NCBI GenBank assembly: GCA_019308645.1
Contig: JAFDHR010000019.1
Location: 1-15,316, forward strand
Reading direction: 5' to 3'
DNA: 15,316 nt
Origin: Deltaproteobacteria bacterium
GTDB lineage: Bacteria; Desulfobacterota; DSM-4660; Desulfatiglandales; B25-G16
Below are positions 8,005 to 15,212 of the stretch, in pieces (position 1 is the first letter of the stretch; each line of letters opens with the position of its first letter). Under the pieces are notes generated by a model. It saw nothing but the letters and a program-made list of their open reading frames with translations. It was not told where the DNA came from and made no database searches. Position numbers and translations under genes: made by a program.

Positions 8005-8513
8005 AAACTCTCTCCTTTAGCCAGAAAGACGATATTCTTAACAATATCTGATACCATCTGAAGGGCGACTAAAAAAAACCCGACGGGAAGTATGGTTTTC
8101 GCGGGGAAAATGTAGAAGTTAAAGGCGCTTGGTGTTCGTTCCATCATTGACCAGGAAATAGCGGCAAATCTTGTTCCTTCATACAAAATAACGATAGTAA
8201 AAATCACTAAAAATAAGGCGTAACCAATAAGATCCCAAATCGCCTGCGTCTTTGGGGACAAATTCTCGTAAATGATATCCACATTGGCATGGGCCTTGTA
8301 TTTCATGGTATATCCAATTGTAAGCAAAACTGCCCCGCAAAATAAATAGCTTATTATCTCATGGGTCCATATGGTGGGCTTGCCCAAGACCCTCCTCGTA
8401 AATACCTCGAAGAGTGACAATGCGATAATGGTGACAACGAACCAGCTAAAAATCCTTCCACTCCACTCGGAAATAGCATCAATGCCCTTGACGAGCGCTC
8501 TAATCTTTCTCAC
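8001..8513 (-). CDS. dctQ: TRAP transporter small permease DctQ
   Basis: Small membrane protein of about 170 residues with four predicted helices, including FSWFVVTIIALSLFEVFTRR and the conserved-type segment PTIWTHEIISYLF. This fits DctQ, which stabilises DctM and couples to it. I choose the GTG at 8513 because a strong Shine-Dalgarno (AAGGTGGAGG) ends 5 nt before it. The frame could be extended to a GTG at 8525, but that start lies inside this ribosome binding site and has none of its own. A stem-loop abuts the ribosome binding site on the dctP side. The stop overlaps the dctM start. Confidence 0.88.
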   Translation of the reverse strand: MRKIRALVKGIDAISEWSGRIFSWFVVTIIALSLFEVFTRRVLGKPTIWTHEIISYLFCGAVLLTIGYTMKYKAHANVDIIYENLSPKTQAIWDLIGYALFLVIFTIVILYEGTRFAAISWSMMERTPSAFNFYIFPAKTILPVGFFLVALQMVSDIVKNIVFLAKGESL

Positions 8514-8529
8514 AAAGACCTCCACCTTA

Positions 8530-8569
8530 AGAAATCCCTAGAAGGCATAACAGCCTTCTCGGGATTTCT
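8530..8569 (-). terminator. Intercistronic stem-loop between dctP and dctQ
   Basis: Arms 8530-8546 and 8553-8569 pair over 9 + 7 bp with a single mismatch, around a 6-nt loop. In the transcript it is not followed by a T-run but by TTAAGGTGGAGG, the dctQ ribosome binding site. A stem at this place commonly protects the 3' end of the binding-protein mRNA and lowers expression of the membrane subunits, which matches the stoichiometric need for more DctP. A partial terminator or processing element is inferred. Confidence 0.55.
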
Positions 8570-8620
8570 TTGTAAGCTTTATCATTTCATGGAAACATGC
8601 AATTCTTTCAAAGTTATACC

Positions 8621-9856
8621 TCATTTAGGTGTAATGGGGTTTTCTATGTACTTCGTACCAGGCTTCCAGAATTCCTGTGCCTCCATCCTCTTTCGAACAG
8701 CCCTTTCGAGTTTTATGACATCATCGTAGACACCTTGTTTTTTAGCAAGGGCCTCCAGTTTTGAGTAAAGCTCATCTAACTTTGGAGGCGTGCGGCCAAA
8801 TTCGAATGGGTATTGGATCTCCCTCCACTCAGCAAAGTCTTTGAAGTACTTCGCCTGAGACAAGGCGATCTTTGTATAGTCAGGATTTTTCTCTGCGTCT
8901 TCGAGCATGTACTTATAGGCGAAAAAGTGTATCTGATCAAGAGTAGCGTCGTCCAGATGGGTTGTTTTGATGCCCTTATCGGTAAATTTTCTGGTGTACT
9001 CACCGGAGCTGTATTCAAAGTACGTCCAGGACCACATCATCGTAGACATAGCGGCTTCCTTGAATATGAACTTAATCCTTTCTGGTAATTTATCAAAGGC
9101 CTTCTTATTGATCATAACCCCGCTGACCGGACCTGGCTGGTGCCATCCTGGGAGAACCCAGTACTTTGAAACCTCTTGAAAGCCCATTGACCAGTCGCAT
9201 TCCGGCACGGAGAATTCACCAGCGTCTATAGTCCCTCTCGAAAGCGCCAGGTATATCTCTGCCCCAGGCATAAAAATTGCCGCCCCACCAAGATCCTTAA
9301 GGATCTTGGCCTGGACACGGCCACACTGTCTCATCTTCACGCCCTTGTAGTCAGAGCCCTTGTGAATCGGTTTGTTGGAGCGCATACCAGACTCCGGGGC
9401 AGTCACAGAGTGGGGATACCAGACAAGGCCATACTTGCCATAGAGCTCCTGAGCCAATTCCAATCCACCGGCCTGCCAAAACCAGAGCAGATAATCGCCG
9501 GGGGTAAGCCACATAGGGGCGGACGTTAGTAGAGAGAAAGCGCTGTTCTTGCCCTCCCAGTAACTCGGCCAGTCAGTAGCCATTTGGAGACTCCCTGCTT
9601 TTACAGCGTCAAATATCTGGTTGGATGACTTTACCAACGTACCTCCGACATAGTATTTAATTTCGAGATCCCCCTTGGCCAGGATATTCATCAGATCTCC
9701 AAAGTACTTGTCACCCCTCCAAAGGGTAATGGAGGGTGCCCACATGCTTTGATACTTCCATTTGGTTACGGCTTGGGCTGGTGCTGACCAACCGGCAATA
9801 ACTATACCAGCCACAAATATAACTCCAACGATAGATATCAATAATTTCTTTTTCAT
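8621..9856 (-). CDS. dctP: TRAP transporter periplasmic substrate-binding protein DctP
   Basis: Secreted protein of 411 residues. A signal peptide MKKKLLISIV... with a hydrophobic core is followed by an APAQA-V cleavage site after residue 29. The mature part has the DctP pattern: YYVGGTLVKSSNQIFDAVKAGSLQ is characteristic of the first lobe, GVKMRQCGR (172-180) holds the Arg (R176) that in this family salt-bridges the substrate carboxylate, and ALSRGTIDAGEF (204-215) follows. It is longer than many DctP proteins (about 330), through C-terminal helical extension. A good AAGGAGGA precedes the ATG. It is the first gene of the minus-strand operon, 95 bp before dctQ. The carboxylate-binding Arg favours an organic acid or sulfonate as ligand. 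Confidence 0.9.
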   Translation of the reverse strand: MKKKLLISIVGVIFVAGIVIAGWSAPAQAVTKWKYQSMWAPSITLWRGDKYFGDLMNILAKGDLEIKYYVGGTLVKSSNQIFDAVKAGSLQMATDWPSYWEGKNSAFSLLTSAPMWLTPGDYLLWFWQAGGLELAQELYGKYGLVWYPHSVTAPESGMRSNKPIHKGSDYKGVKMRQCGRVQAKILKDLGGAAIFMPGAEIYLALSRGTIDAGEFSVPECDWSMGFQEVSKYWVLPGWHQPGPVSGVMINKKAFDKLPERIKFIFKEAAMSTMMWSWTYFEYSSGEYTRKFTDKGIKTTHLDDATLDQIHFFAYKYMLEDAEKNPDYTKIALSQAKYFKDFAEWREIQYPFEFGRTPPKLDELYSKLEALAKKQGVYDDVIKLERAVRKRMEAQEFWKPGTKYIENPITPK

Positions 9857-10171
9857 TTTGTATCCTCCTTAGATATTTAAAACCATATTATTGCTCCCCT
9901 CTGCCTACTTCTCTGATCACCTCCTTCCTCTTAGATTATCCCTCCCGGAAAGTCACACATTTGGTTTGAGATTTAGCACGATTTAATACTTGAAAAGCAC
10001 TTTTTCCTGAAGAGCTATGAGATTACTTGCCACCTCTTTAACATCTTAAACCATGTTTTCACGAACTTTTTTGACATTCCTCTCCAAGAGAGATTTACAA
10101 AAACATCTATGAGCTATTAGAGATTTTTTGAAAAACATTACATTTTATTTACAGTTTTTGTACTGAAATGA

Positions 10172-10201
10172 AATATAAATAACAAAATATGATAATGTCA
10201 A
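10172..10201 (-). promoter_or_regulatory. Candidate promoter for the dctPQM-adh-mmsA operon
   Basis: On the minus strand a perfect -35 TTGACA (10201-10196) is followed after 18 bp by TATATT (10177-10172), 5 of 6 to the -10 consensus. Transcription would start near 10165 and give a leader of about 310 nt before dctP. The -35 is one arm of the inverted repeat described for this region. This is a pattern match in an AT-rich background. Confidence 0.45.
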
Positions 10202-10225
10202 TAAGTTTTTGACAAAATTTGGTAT

Positions 10226-10254
10226 TTTACAAAATATTTTACTTTTGCTATCAT
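10226..10254 (+). promoter_or_regulatory. Candidate promoter for the Lrp-like regulator
   Basis: TTTACA (10226-10231), 17 bp, then TATCAT (10249-10254), preceded by TGC, which forms an extended -10. Transcription would start near 10261. It overlaps the TATTTTAC direct repeat. An alternative -35, TTGACA at 10209-10214, has no good -10 at the right distance. Confidence 0.4.
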
Positions 10255-10459
10255 AAAATGTTAATGAAAGGACACATCATGTCAGGAGTCAGCTTCATAG
10301 AGAGAGGTTATGGCTCGTACACAACTTCAAGTGTTGACACTTTATACGCGAAGGCTTCTCAATGGGGGGAGAAAGCGGAGTGTCAGGCTGCTAAAGATGT
10401 ACGATAATTTTTTAGACGCTATTCATAGAAGAATGATATTTACTGTTTGAGAAAAGATA

Positions 10460-11416
10460 ATGGATGAATTAGACCAAAAACTATTACATGAATTACAGAA
10501 GCAGGGCTTTGAAAATAGTCGCACTCTAGCTTCTCTTTTGGGTGTAGGGGAGAGAACGGTACACCGAAGGATAAGTGCTATGAGGCGTGAAGGCATTATT
10601 AAGATAATCGCACTCCCCGACTTTGTATTATTTGGATATAAAGCGTGGGCCAAAATTGGCATCAAAGTAAAGCCTCAGTCTTTATCATATGTGGCTAGTC
10701 AACTTGCTAATAATCCCTCAATATACTTTGTGGCTTATGCCTATGGGCCATTTGACATTATGATAGCAGTACACTTTTACAACATTGATAGTCTAACATG
10801 CTTTATTAATTCAGAGTTAACCAAAATCAGGGGCATCCTAAATACGGAAACAATGGTGTTGACAAGTCCTAGGAAATACTACAATTTTTCTTGGCCGACA
10901 CCTTCTTTTAAGAAGACCCAGAATGGATTGGGGTATGACTTTGATGCCGGCACTAACCGTAATCATTACGAAATTGATAAAGCAGACCAAAGAATACTTA
11001 GTATCTTAATGGAAGATGGACTCGCCCGTCCTGCTGACATGAAATCAAGGTTAGGCATAGGCGAGAGTACAATACGCAAACGTATAAAAAAAATGTCGAG
11101 CAATGGGGTATTTAGAATGGTGATTGTACCCAATCCGGAAATATTAGAACACGAGGTCTGGGCAACAATGGGAATTACTATAAAGAACCGACTTGCTCAC
11201 GAAGTACTAGACGCTATAGTCAAACATCCGGAAGTATACCTTGCCTCTGTCGCCGTCGGTAGATTCAATTTAGTAATAGCCGCCAGATTTCATCATATCG
11301 ATTTTATCAATCAGTTTGTCAATATTAAGCTTCCGGCAATAAAGGGAGTTAGCTATATAGAGACCTTTGTACATAATAAGCCGCTCAAATATCACAATAT
11401 TCATTGGCCTATCTGA
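10460..11416 (+). CDS. Tandem-duplicated Lrp/AsnC-family transcriptional regulator
   Basis: The 318-residue protein consists of two complete Lrp/AsnC units joined head to tail: residues 1-146 and about 171-317. Each begins with a winged helix-turn-helix (about 2-50 with DELDQKLLHEL, and 172-222 with EIDKADQRILSIL), followed by an alpha/beta effector or oligomerisation domain. Each ends in a matching signature (YYNFSWP at 140-146, YHNIHWP at 311-317). Ordinary Lrp proteins are about 150 residues and dimerise, so this one is a covalent dimer. The halves have diverged strongly. It is divergent from the TRAP operon and upstream of the Etf cassette, so it likely controls one or both in response to a small metabolite. 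Siroheme decarboxylases AhbA/AhbB also contain this fold, but the catabolic context favours regulation. The ATG at 10460 has only a weak GAGAAAAG upstream. Confidence 0.8.
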   Translation: MDELDQKLLHELQKQGFENSRTLASLLGVGERTVHRRISAMRREGIIKIIALPDFVLFGYKAWAKIGIKVKPQSLSYVASQLANNPSIYFVAYAYGPFDIMIAVHFYNIDSLTCFINSELTKIRGILNTETMVLTSPRKYYNFSWPTPSFKKTQNGLGYDFDAGTNRNHYEIDKADQRILSILMEDGLARPADMKSRLGIGESTIRKRIKKMSSNGVFRMVIVPNPEILEHEVWATMGITIKNRLAHEVLDAIVKHPEVYLASVAVGRFNLVIAARFHHIDFINQFVNIKLPAIKGVSYIETFVHNKPLKYHNIHWPI

Positions 11417-11445
11417 AGAAACGGGACGTGAGCCTTCTCCAATAA

Positions 11446-11835
11446 TTGAACAAGTGCTGTGGCCATAATATAATGGATAGACCAGCCAAGCCTCTTTTAC
11501 AGAAAGCAATTATTCGGGCTATTCTTCCTACCCAATTTTTGTTTGAAGAGGAAAGGCTACTAGTCAAGGCAAAAAGGTTAATAGCCAGGCTCCACTTTGA
11601 CAAGATAGATCCTGTTGCCACATCTACAAATGCTATAGCTCCCGTAACCCCAGAGAAAGGAAGGATCCCCATTGCCCTAAAAACAGACAGAGAAGCTGTT
11701 GAGACTGCTTTTGCTACCATTAGAGAAGTAGGCTCAGAAAAGGCAAGAGTTATTCACAATAAAAATACTCTGGAAATCGCTGAGCTTGATGTCTCAGAGG
11801 CACTTTTGGAAAGGTTAAAGGAAAAGAAAATTTAA
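11446..11835 (+). pseudogene. 5'-truncated LarA-like (lactate racemase/DUF2088 family) remnant
   Basis: The frame holds about 129 codons from a TTG directly after a TAA, or 120 from ATG at 11473, and neither start has a ribosome binding site. The portion KIDPVATSTNAIAPV, RIPIALKTDREAVETAF, and KARVIHNKNTLEIAELDVSEAL matches, from memory, the C-terminal end of LarA-type nickel-pincer racemases (about 430 residues). The typical pattern there is 'KID..AT..N', 'RIP..LPTDREAIE.AL' and 'ARV..I.NTLHLEEL.VSEAL'. The N-terminal DUF2088 domain with the nickel-pincer and catalytic residues is missing, and no trace precedes it in the 29 bases after the regulator stop. It is therefore most likely a deletion remnant of a racemase that once fed the neighbouring dehydrogenase. 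A short functional protein cannot be excluded because the reading frame is intact. Confidence 0.5.
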
Positions 11836-11949
11836 GGTTAGAATAGGAATTGAGACCTATCTCCTTTGACAGCCATGAAAAACTTCAACCAATTCTCCTT
11901 AAAGGGGAAAATACAGAAATTATATCACTTAATATAAGGAGGTTAAAGG
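11836..11949 (+). promoter_or_regulatory. Leader of the etfB-etfA-dehydrogenase operon
   Basis: The region contains TTGACA (11866-11871), without a good -10 at 17 bp, and TATATC near 11921. CTCCTTA (11895-11901) is an exact reverse complement of TAAGGAG (11935-11941), which is the etfB Shine-Dalgarno, so the ribosome site could be masked by a 7-bp helix. Promoter placement is uncertain. Confidence 0.25.
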
Positions 11950-12750
11950 GTGAAAATAGTTGTTTTGATTAAGCAGGTTCCGGCTACTGATAAGGTTAAA
12001 ATGGATGATGAAACCGGAACAATGATCAGGGATGGAATAGAGGCAGAGCTTAACCCCCTTGATCTTTATGCTGTGGAAGAGGCCGTGAGGATCAAAGAAA
12101 ATTTGGGCGATGATGTCGAGATCAGCGTCATTTCGATGGGCCCCAGGATGGCAGTGGAGGCGGTCAAGAATGCTATTGCCATGGGGTGTGATAAAGGATA
12201 TTTACTTTCAGACAGAAAATTTGCCGGGGCAGATACCTTATCCACAGCCTATTCCTTATCCATAGGGATCAAAAAAATAATAGATGAATTCGATCTTATC
12301 CTCTGTGGAGAAAGAGCCACAGACGGAGAGACAGGTCAAGTGGGTCCAGGCATTGGGGCCCATCTGGGGCTTCCAGTTCTTACTTATGTGAGTAAAATTG
12401 AAGAGGTTGGTACAGGAAAGATTATTGCACATCGGGCCATTGAGGGTGGACATGAAGTGGTTGAGGCCCCCACGCCTGTGCTTTTAAGTGTAGTTAAAGA
12501 GATAAATGAGCCAAGTATACCAACCTTAAGAGGTAAAATTAAGGCCAAAAATACTGAGATCCCTATACTTACCGCTGAAGATATTGGTGCTGATGAAACT
12601 AGACTCGGGCTTAAGGGTTCACCTACCAGGGTTGTTAAGACCTTTCATCCAAAGGTAACAAGAAAGGGAGAGATTCTTTCAACATCAAAAGATTTAGATG
12701 AGGCAGTAAATGGCCTTGTCGATTTTTTAGGGAAAATAGAGATAATATAA
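11950..12750 (+). CDS. etfB: Electron transfer flavoprotein beta subunit
   Basis: EtfB of 266 residues, normal length. It starts MKIVVLIKQVPATD and holds the Etf-beta signature around CGERATDGETGQVGP (119-133). This loop binds the AMP moiety, or in bifurcating Etfs the second FAD, and contacts NAD. It starts with GTG at 11950, with AGGAGG 8 nt upstream. It dimerises with the EtfA encoded 11 bp downstream and passes electrons to or from the FAD dehydrogenase that follows. The GETGQVGP form is compatible with the NADH-linked bifurcating branch, but sequence reading alone does not settle whether the second flavin is present. Confidence 0.9.
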   Translation: MKIVVLIKQVPATDKVKMDDETGTMIRDGIEAELNPLDLYAVEEAVRIKENLGDDVEISVISMGPRMAVEAVKNAIAMGCDKGYLLSDRKFAGADTLSTAYSLSIGIKKIIDEFDLILCGERATDGETGQVGPGIGAHLGLPVLTYVSKIEEVGTGKIIAHRAIEGGHEVVEAPTPVLLSVVKEINEPSIPTLRGKIKAKNTEIPILTAEDIGADETRLGLKGSPTRVVKTFHPKVTRKGEILSTSKDLDEAVNGLVDFLGKIEII

Positions 12751-12761
12751 GAGGGTTAGGA

Positions 12762-13775
12762 ATGGAAAACAGATTAGAAAACTATAAAGGGGTATGGACA
12801 CTTGGAGAGATGAGAGAGGGAGAGATACATACTGTTTCATATGAACTTTTGGCATGGGGGAAAGACTTAGCAGATAAGTTGGGTGTAGAACTCTCAAGCA
12901 TAATCATCGGTCACGATGTAAAGGATAAGGCAAATGAGCTCATACATAGGGGGGCAGATAAGGTATATGTGGTTGACAATCCTGCCTTAGAAAATTTTAG
13001 AGTCGATCCTTACTCCAAGATACTTACCTCCCTTATAGAGGAATATAAACCGGAGATATTTATTGCCTCAGCCACTACCATAGGAAGAACCTTAATGCCT
13101 ATATGTGCGGTAAAGCTCCAGACAGGGCTTACGGCAGACTGCACTGGGCTTGATGTTGATATAGACGAAAGATTTTTGATCCAGACACGGCCGGCAATTG
13201 GTGGAAATATTATGGCCACCATCAAAACCCCTACATCCCGGCCCCAGATGTCAACTGTGCGGCCAAAATCGAAAAGACCACACCCTGTAGATGAGTCAAG
13301 AAAAGGGGAAATTATCATTAAAGAATTTGGCGGTGAATACTTGACCTCTAGGGTTAAAAGACTGGATTTTATCAGAGAGGAGACGGTAGGGGCTCCTATT
13401 CAGGATGCTGATATTATCATTTCCTGTGGCAAGGGACTAAAAGATGGGAAGAATCTGAGTATTATAAATGATCTTGCCGAGCTTTTAGGCGCATCAGTAG
13501 GGGCCTCAAGAAAGGCAGTAGATCTGGGCTGGATTTCTTATTCCCATCAGGTAGGCCTCAGTGGGAAAACAGTCAGCCCAAAGCTATATATTGCCTGTGG
13601 TATTTCCGGGGCTGTTCAGCATCTGGCTGGGATGTCCTCGGCAGAGACGGTTATCGCTATAAACTCTGATCCTGAGGCGGATATCTTTAGGGCAGCAGAC
13701 TTTGGTGTTGTAGGTGACGTATTTGAGGTCATTCCCCTCTTCATACAAAAGTTAAAGGAAAGGACCAAGGAGTAA
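12762..13775 (+). CDS. etfA: Electron transfer flavoprotein alpha subunit
   Basis: EtfA of 337 residues. The C-terminal FAD domain is clear: GASRKAVD (247-254), SHQVGLSGK (261-269), LYIACGISGAVQHLAG (275-290) and AINSDPEADIF (299-309), all in the expected order. The N-terminus (MENRLENYKGVWTLGE) goes straight into the Etf domain, so there is no N-terminal two-[4Fe-4S] ferredoxin extension like that in the Acetobacterium lactate dehydrogenase EtfA (LctC). If the complex is electron-confurcating, ferredoxin must reach the flavins without that relay. The ATG has GAGGG upstream and the next gene starts 4 bp after the stop, a tight operon. Confidence 0.92.
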   Translation: MENRLENYKGVWTLGEMREGEIHTVSYELLAWGKDLADKLGVELSSIIIGHDVKDKANELIHRGADKVYVVDNPALENFRVDPYSKILTSLIEEYKPEIFIASATTIGRTLMPICAVKLQTGLTADCTGLDVDIDERFLIQTRPAIGGNIMATIKTPTSRPQMSTVRPKSKRPHPVDESRKGEIIIKEFGGEYLTSRVKRLDFIREETVGAPIQDADIIISCGKGLKDGKNLSIINDLAELLGASVGASRKAVDLGWISYSHQVGLSGKTVSPKLYIACGISGAVQHLAGMSSAETVIAINSDPEADIFRAADFGVVGDVFEVIPLFIQKLKERTKE

Positions 13776-13779
13776 TAAA

Positions 13780-15201
13780 ATGGAAAAAGAATATGGCACG
13801 GTAACCACAGAGATCATAAAGGAGCTTCAAGAAATAGTCGAAGCAAAAAACGTGATCTTTGAGGATAAAGAAAAGTTAGAGAATTATGCTGCTGATGAAG
13901 CAGGAGAGATATTTGGTCATCTACCAGAAGTGGTGGTAAAACCTGATTCTACTGAGCAGGTGTCAAAGATAATGCAACTGGCAAATGAAAATAAGATTCC
14001 AGTCACTCCCAGGGCTGCTGGAAGCGGTCTTGCCGGTGCAGCCATACCCCTTTATGGAGGGATAGTACTTTCAATCGAGAGGATGAACAAGATTCTCGAG
14101 ATAGATAAGGTGAACAGGGTAGCTGTGGTGGAACCAGGGGTTATAACTAATGAGCTCTGTCTGAAGGTTTTAGATGAGGGTCTAATGTATGCTGGCTACC
14201 CGATGAGTATAGAGACCAGTTTTATCAGCGGAAATGTGGCTACCAATGCCGGGGGAGGTAAGGTAATAAAATATGGGAACACCAGACGACATATCTTAGG
14301 ATTAGAGGTTGTCCTTCCTACTGGTGAGGTGATCGAACTTGGGGGCAAATTCAGAAAAGATACATGGGGTTACAATCTATTACATCTCATGATTGGCTCA
14401 GAGGGGACATTAGGTATCTTTACCAAGATAATTTTAAATCTGGTTCCCTCTGCCGGAAGGACAGTGGATCTTCTTGTTCCCTTTGGTGATATAGAGACAG
14501 CCGTTAATACCGTTGCAGATGTAATTGTCTCTGCTGGTGTACTACCGGTAGCGGTGGAATTTATGGATAAGCTCTCTGTTGATCTTACTACCAAATATCT
14601 TAATACTAAAATAGCTTTCCAGGACAAGGCCGAGGCCTATCTCATTATCCAGCTTGAGAGTGAATCAAAGGAGGGGCTTGAGAACCTATACGAGAAGGTA
14701 GGTGAGATATGCCTCAATAATGATGCCCTGGATGTCTTTGTGGCTGAAAGTCGCACCGATTCAGAAAATATCTGGAAGGTAAGGCAAGAATTTGCTGAAG
14801 GATTAAGGGCAGCTGATCCATATGCATCCCTTAGTGGAGATGTAGTGGTTCCCCTTTCAAAGGTCCCTGAAATGATGAAGGAGATAAAGAGGATTGGTGA
14901 AAAATATAATATGAGGATTCCTACTGCTGCCCATATTGCTGATGGAAACCTTCATCCAGAATTATTGAAGCCAGCGAATGTATCTGTCGAAGAGTGGCCA
15001 AAGATCGCCGAGGAGATCTACGATGAAATGACAGATATTGCTATAAGATTCGGGGGTGCAGGAAGTGGTGAACATGGAATAGGCTTCCTAAAAAAGCCGA
15101 TCTTTTTGAAGACAAAACCGGAGGCAGAGCTTAATTTGATGCGGGGGATTAAGAAGGTGTTTGATCCCAATTATATCCTAAACCCTGGAAAAATAATTTG
15201 A
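13780..15201 (+). CDS. FAD-binding 2-hydroxyacid (lactate/glycolate) dehydrogenase, GlcD/LctD type
   Basis: The 473-residue flavoprotein has an N-terminal PCMH-type FAD domain: PRAAGSGLAGAA (78-88), the ISGNVATNAGG loop (149-159) and GSEGTLGI (206-213). A FAD-oxidase C-terminal domain follows with AHIADGNLHP (384-393), SGEHGIG (429-435) and the closing FDPNYILNPGK. His385, His392 and Glu430 are in the places of the metal-binding residues that hold the 2-hydroxy acid. It should oxidise a 2-hydroxy acid (D-lactate, glycolate or similar) to the 2-oxo acid and give electrons to EtfAB. The gene order etfB-etfA-ldh is that of Acetobacterium lctBCD, where the complex drives lactate oxidation with NAD+ at the expense of reduced ferredoxin. 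AAGGAG 7-8 nt before the ATG supports the start. The exact substrate is not determined. Confidence 0.88.
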   Translation: MEKEYGTVTTEIIKELQEIVEAKNVIFEDKEKLENYAADEAGEIFGHLPEVVVKPDSTEQVSKIMQLANENKIPVTPRAAGSGLAGAAIPLYGGIVLSIERMNKILEIDKVNRVAVVEPGVITNELCLKVLDEGLMYAGYPMSIETSFISGNVATNAGGGKVIKYGNTRRHILGLEVVLPTGEVIELGGKFRKDTWGYNLLHLMIGSEGTLGIFTKIILNLVPSAGRTVDLLVPFGDIETAVNTVADVIVSAGVLPVAVEFMDKLSVDLTTKYLNTKIAFQDKAEAYLIIQLESESKEGLENLYEKVGEICLNNDALDVFVAESRTDSENIWKVRQEFAEGLRAADPYASLSGDVVVPLSKVPEMMKEIKRIGEKYNMRIPTAAHIADGNLHPELLKPANVSVEEWPKIAEEIYDEMTDIAIRFGGAGSGEHGIGFLKKPIFLKTKPEAELNLMRGIKKVFDPNYILNPGKII

Positions 15202-15212
15202 TTATAAAAAGG

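Larger units (their letters stand above)
9857..10459. other. Divergent intergenic control region (603 bp)
   Basis: No convincing gene lies here. The part from about 10130 to 10260 is extremely AT-rich and contains back-to-back promoter-like sequences, an inverted repeat TGTCAA-TAAGTTT-TTGACA (10196-10214) and a direct repeat TATTTTAC at 10223-10230 and 10235-10242. The dctP leader would be about 310 nt and the regulator leader about 200 nt. A 42-codon frame (10279-10407, AAAGGA before its ATG) and a 46-codon frame (10310-10450) exist in the regulator leader but show no recognisable product. Confidence 0.6.

Noticed and set aside
7495..8061. Open frame of 188 codons on the plus strand opposite dctM
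   Set aside because: It is antisense to a clear TRAP permease; its His/Tyr/Asn-rich composition is the mirror of hydrophobic codons and it has no ribosome site.
10020..10045. Possible sigma-54 promoter on the minus strand (TGGCAAG near 10030)
   Set aside because: The GC element expected about 10 bp downstream of the GG is absent (CTCAT instead), so the -24/-12 pattern fails.
10279..10407. 42-codon frame with AAAGGA before its ATG in the regulator leader
   Set aside because: The start context is acceptable but the product is unrecognised, it overlaps a second 46-codon frame of equal merit, and nothing supports conservation. I kept it as a note under the intergenic region only.
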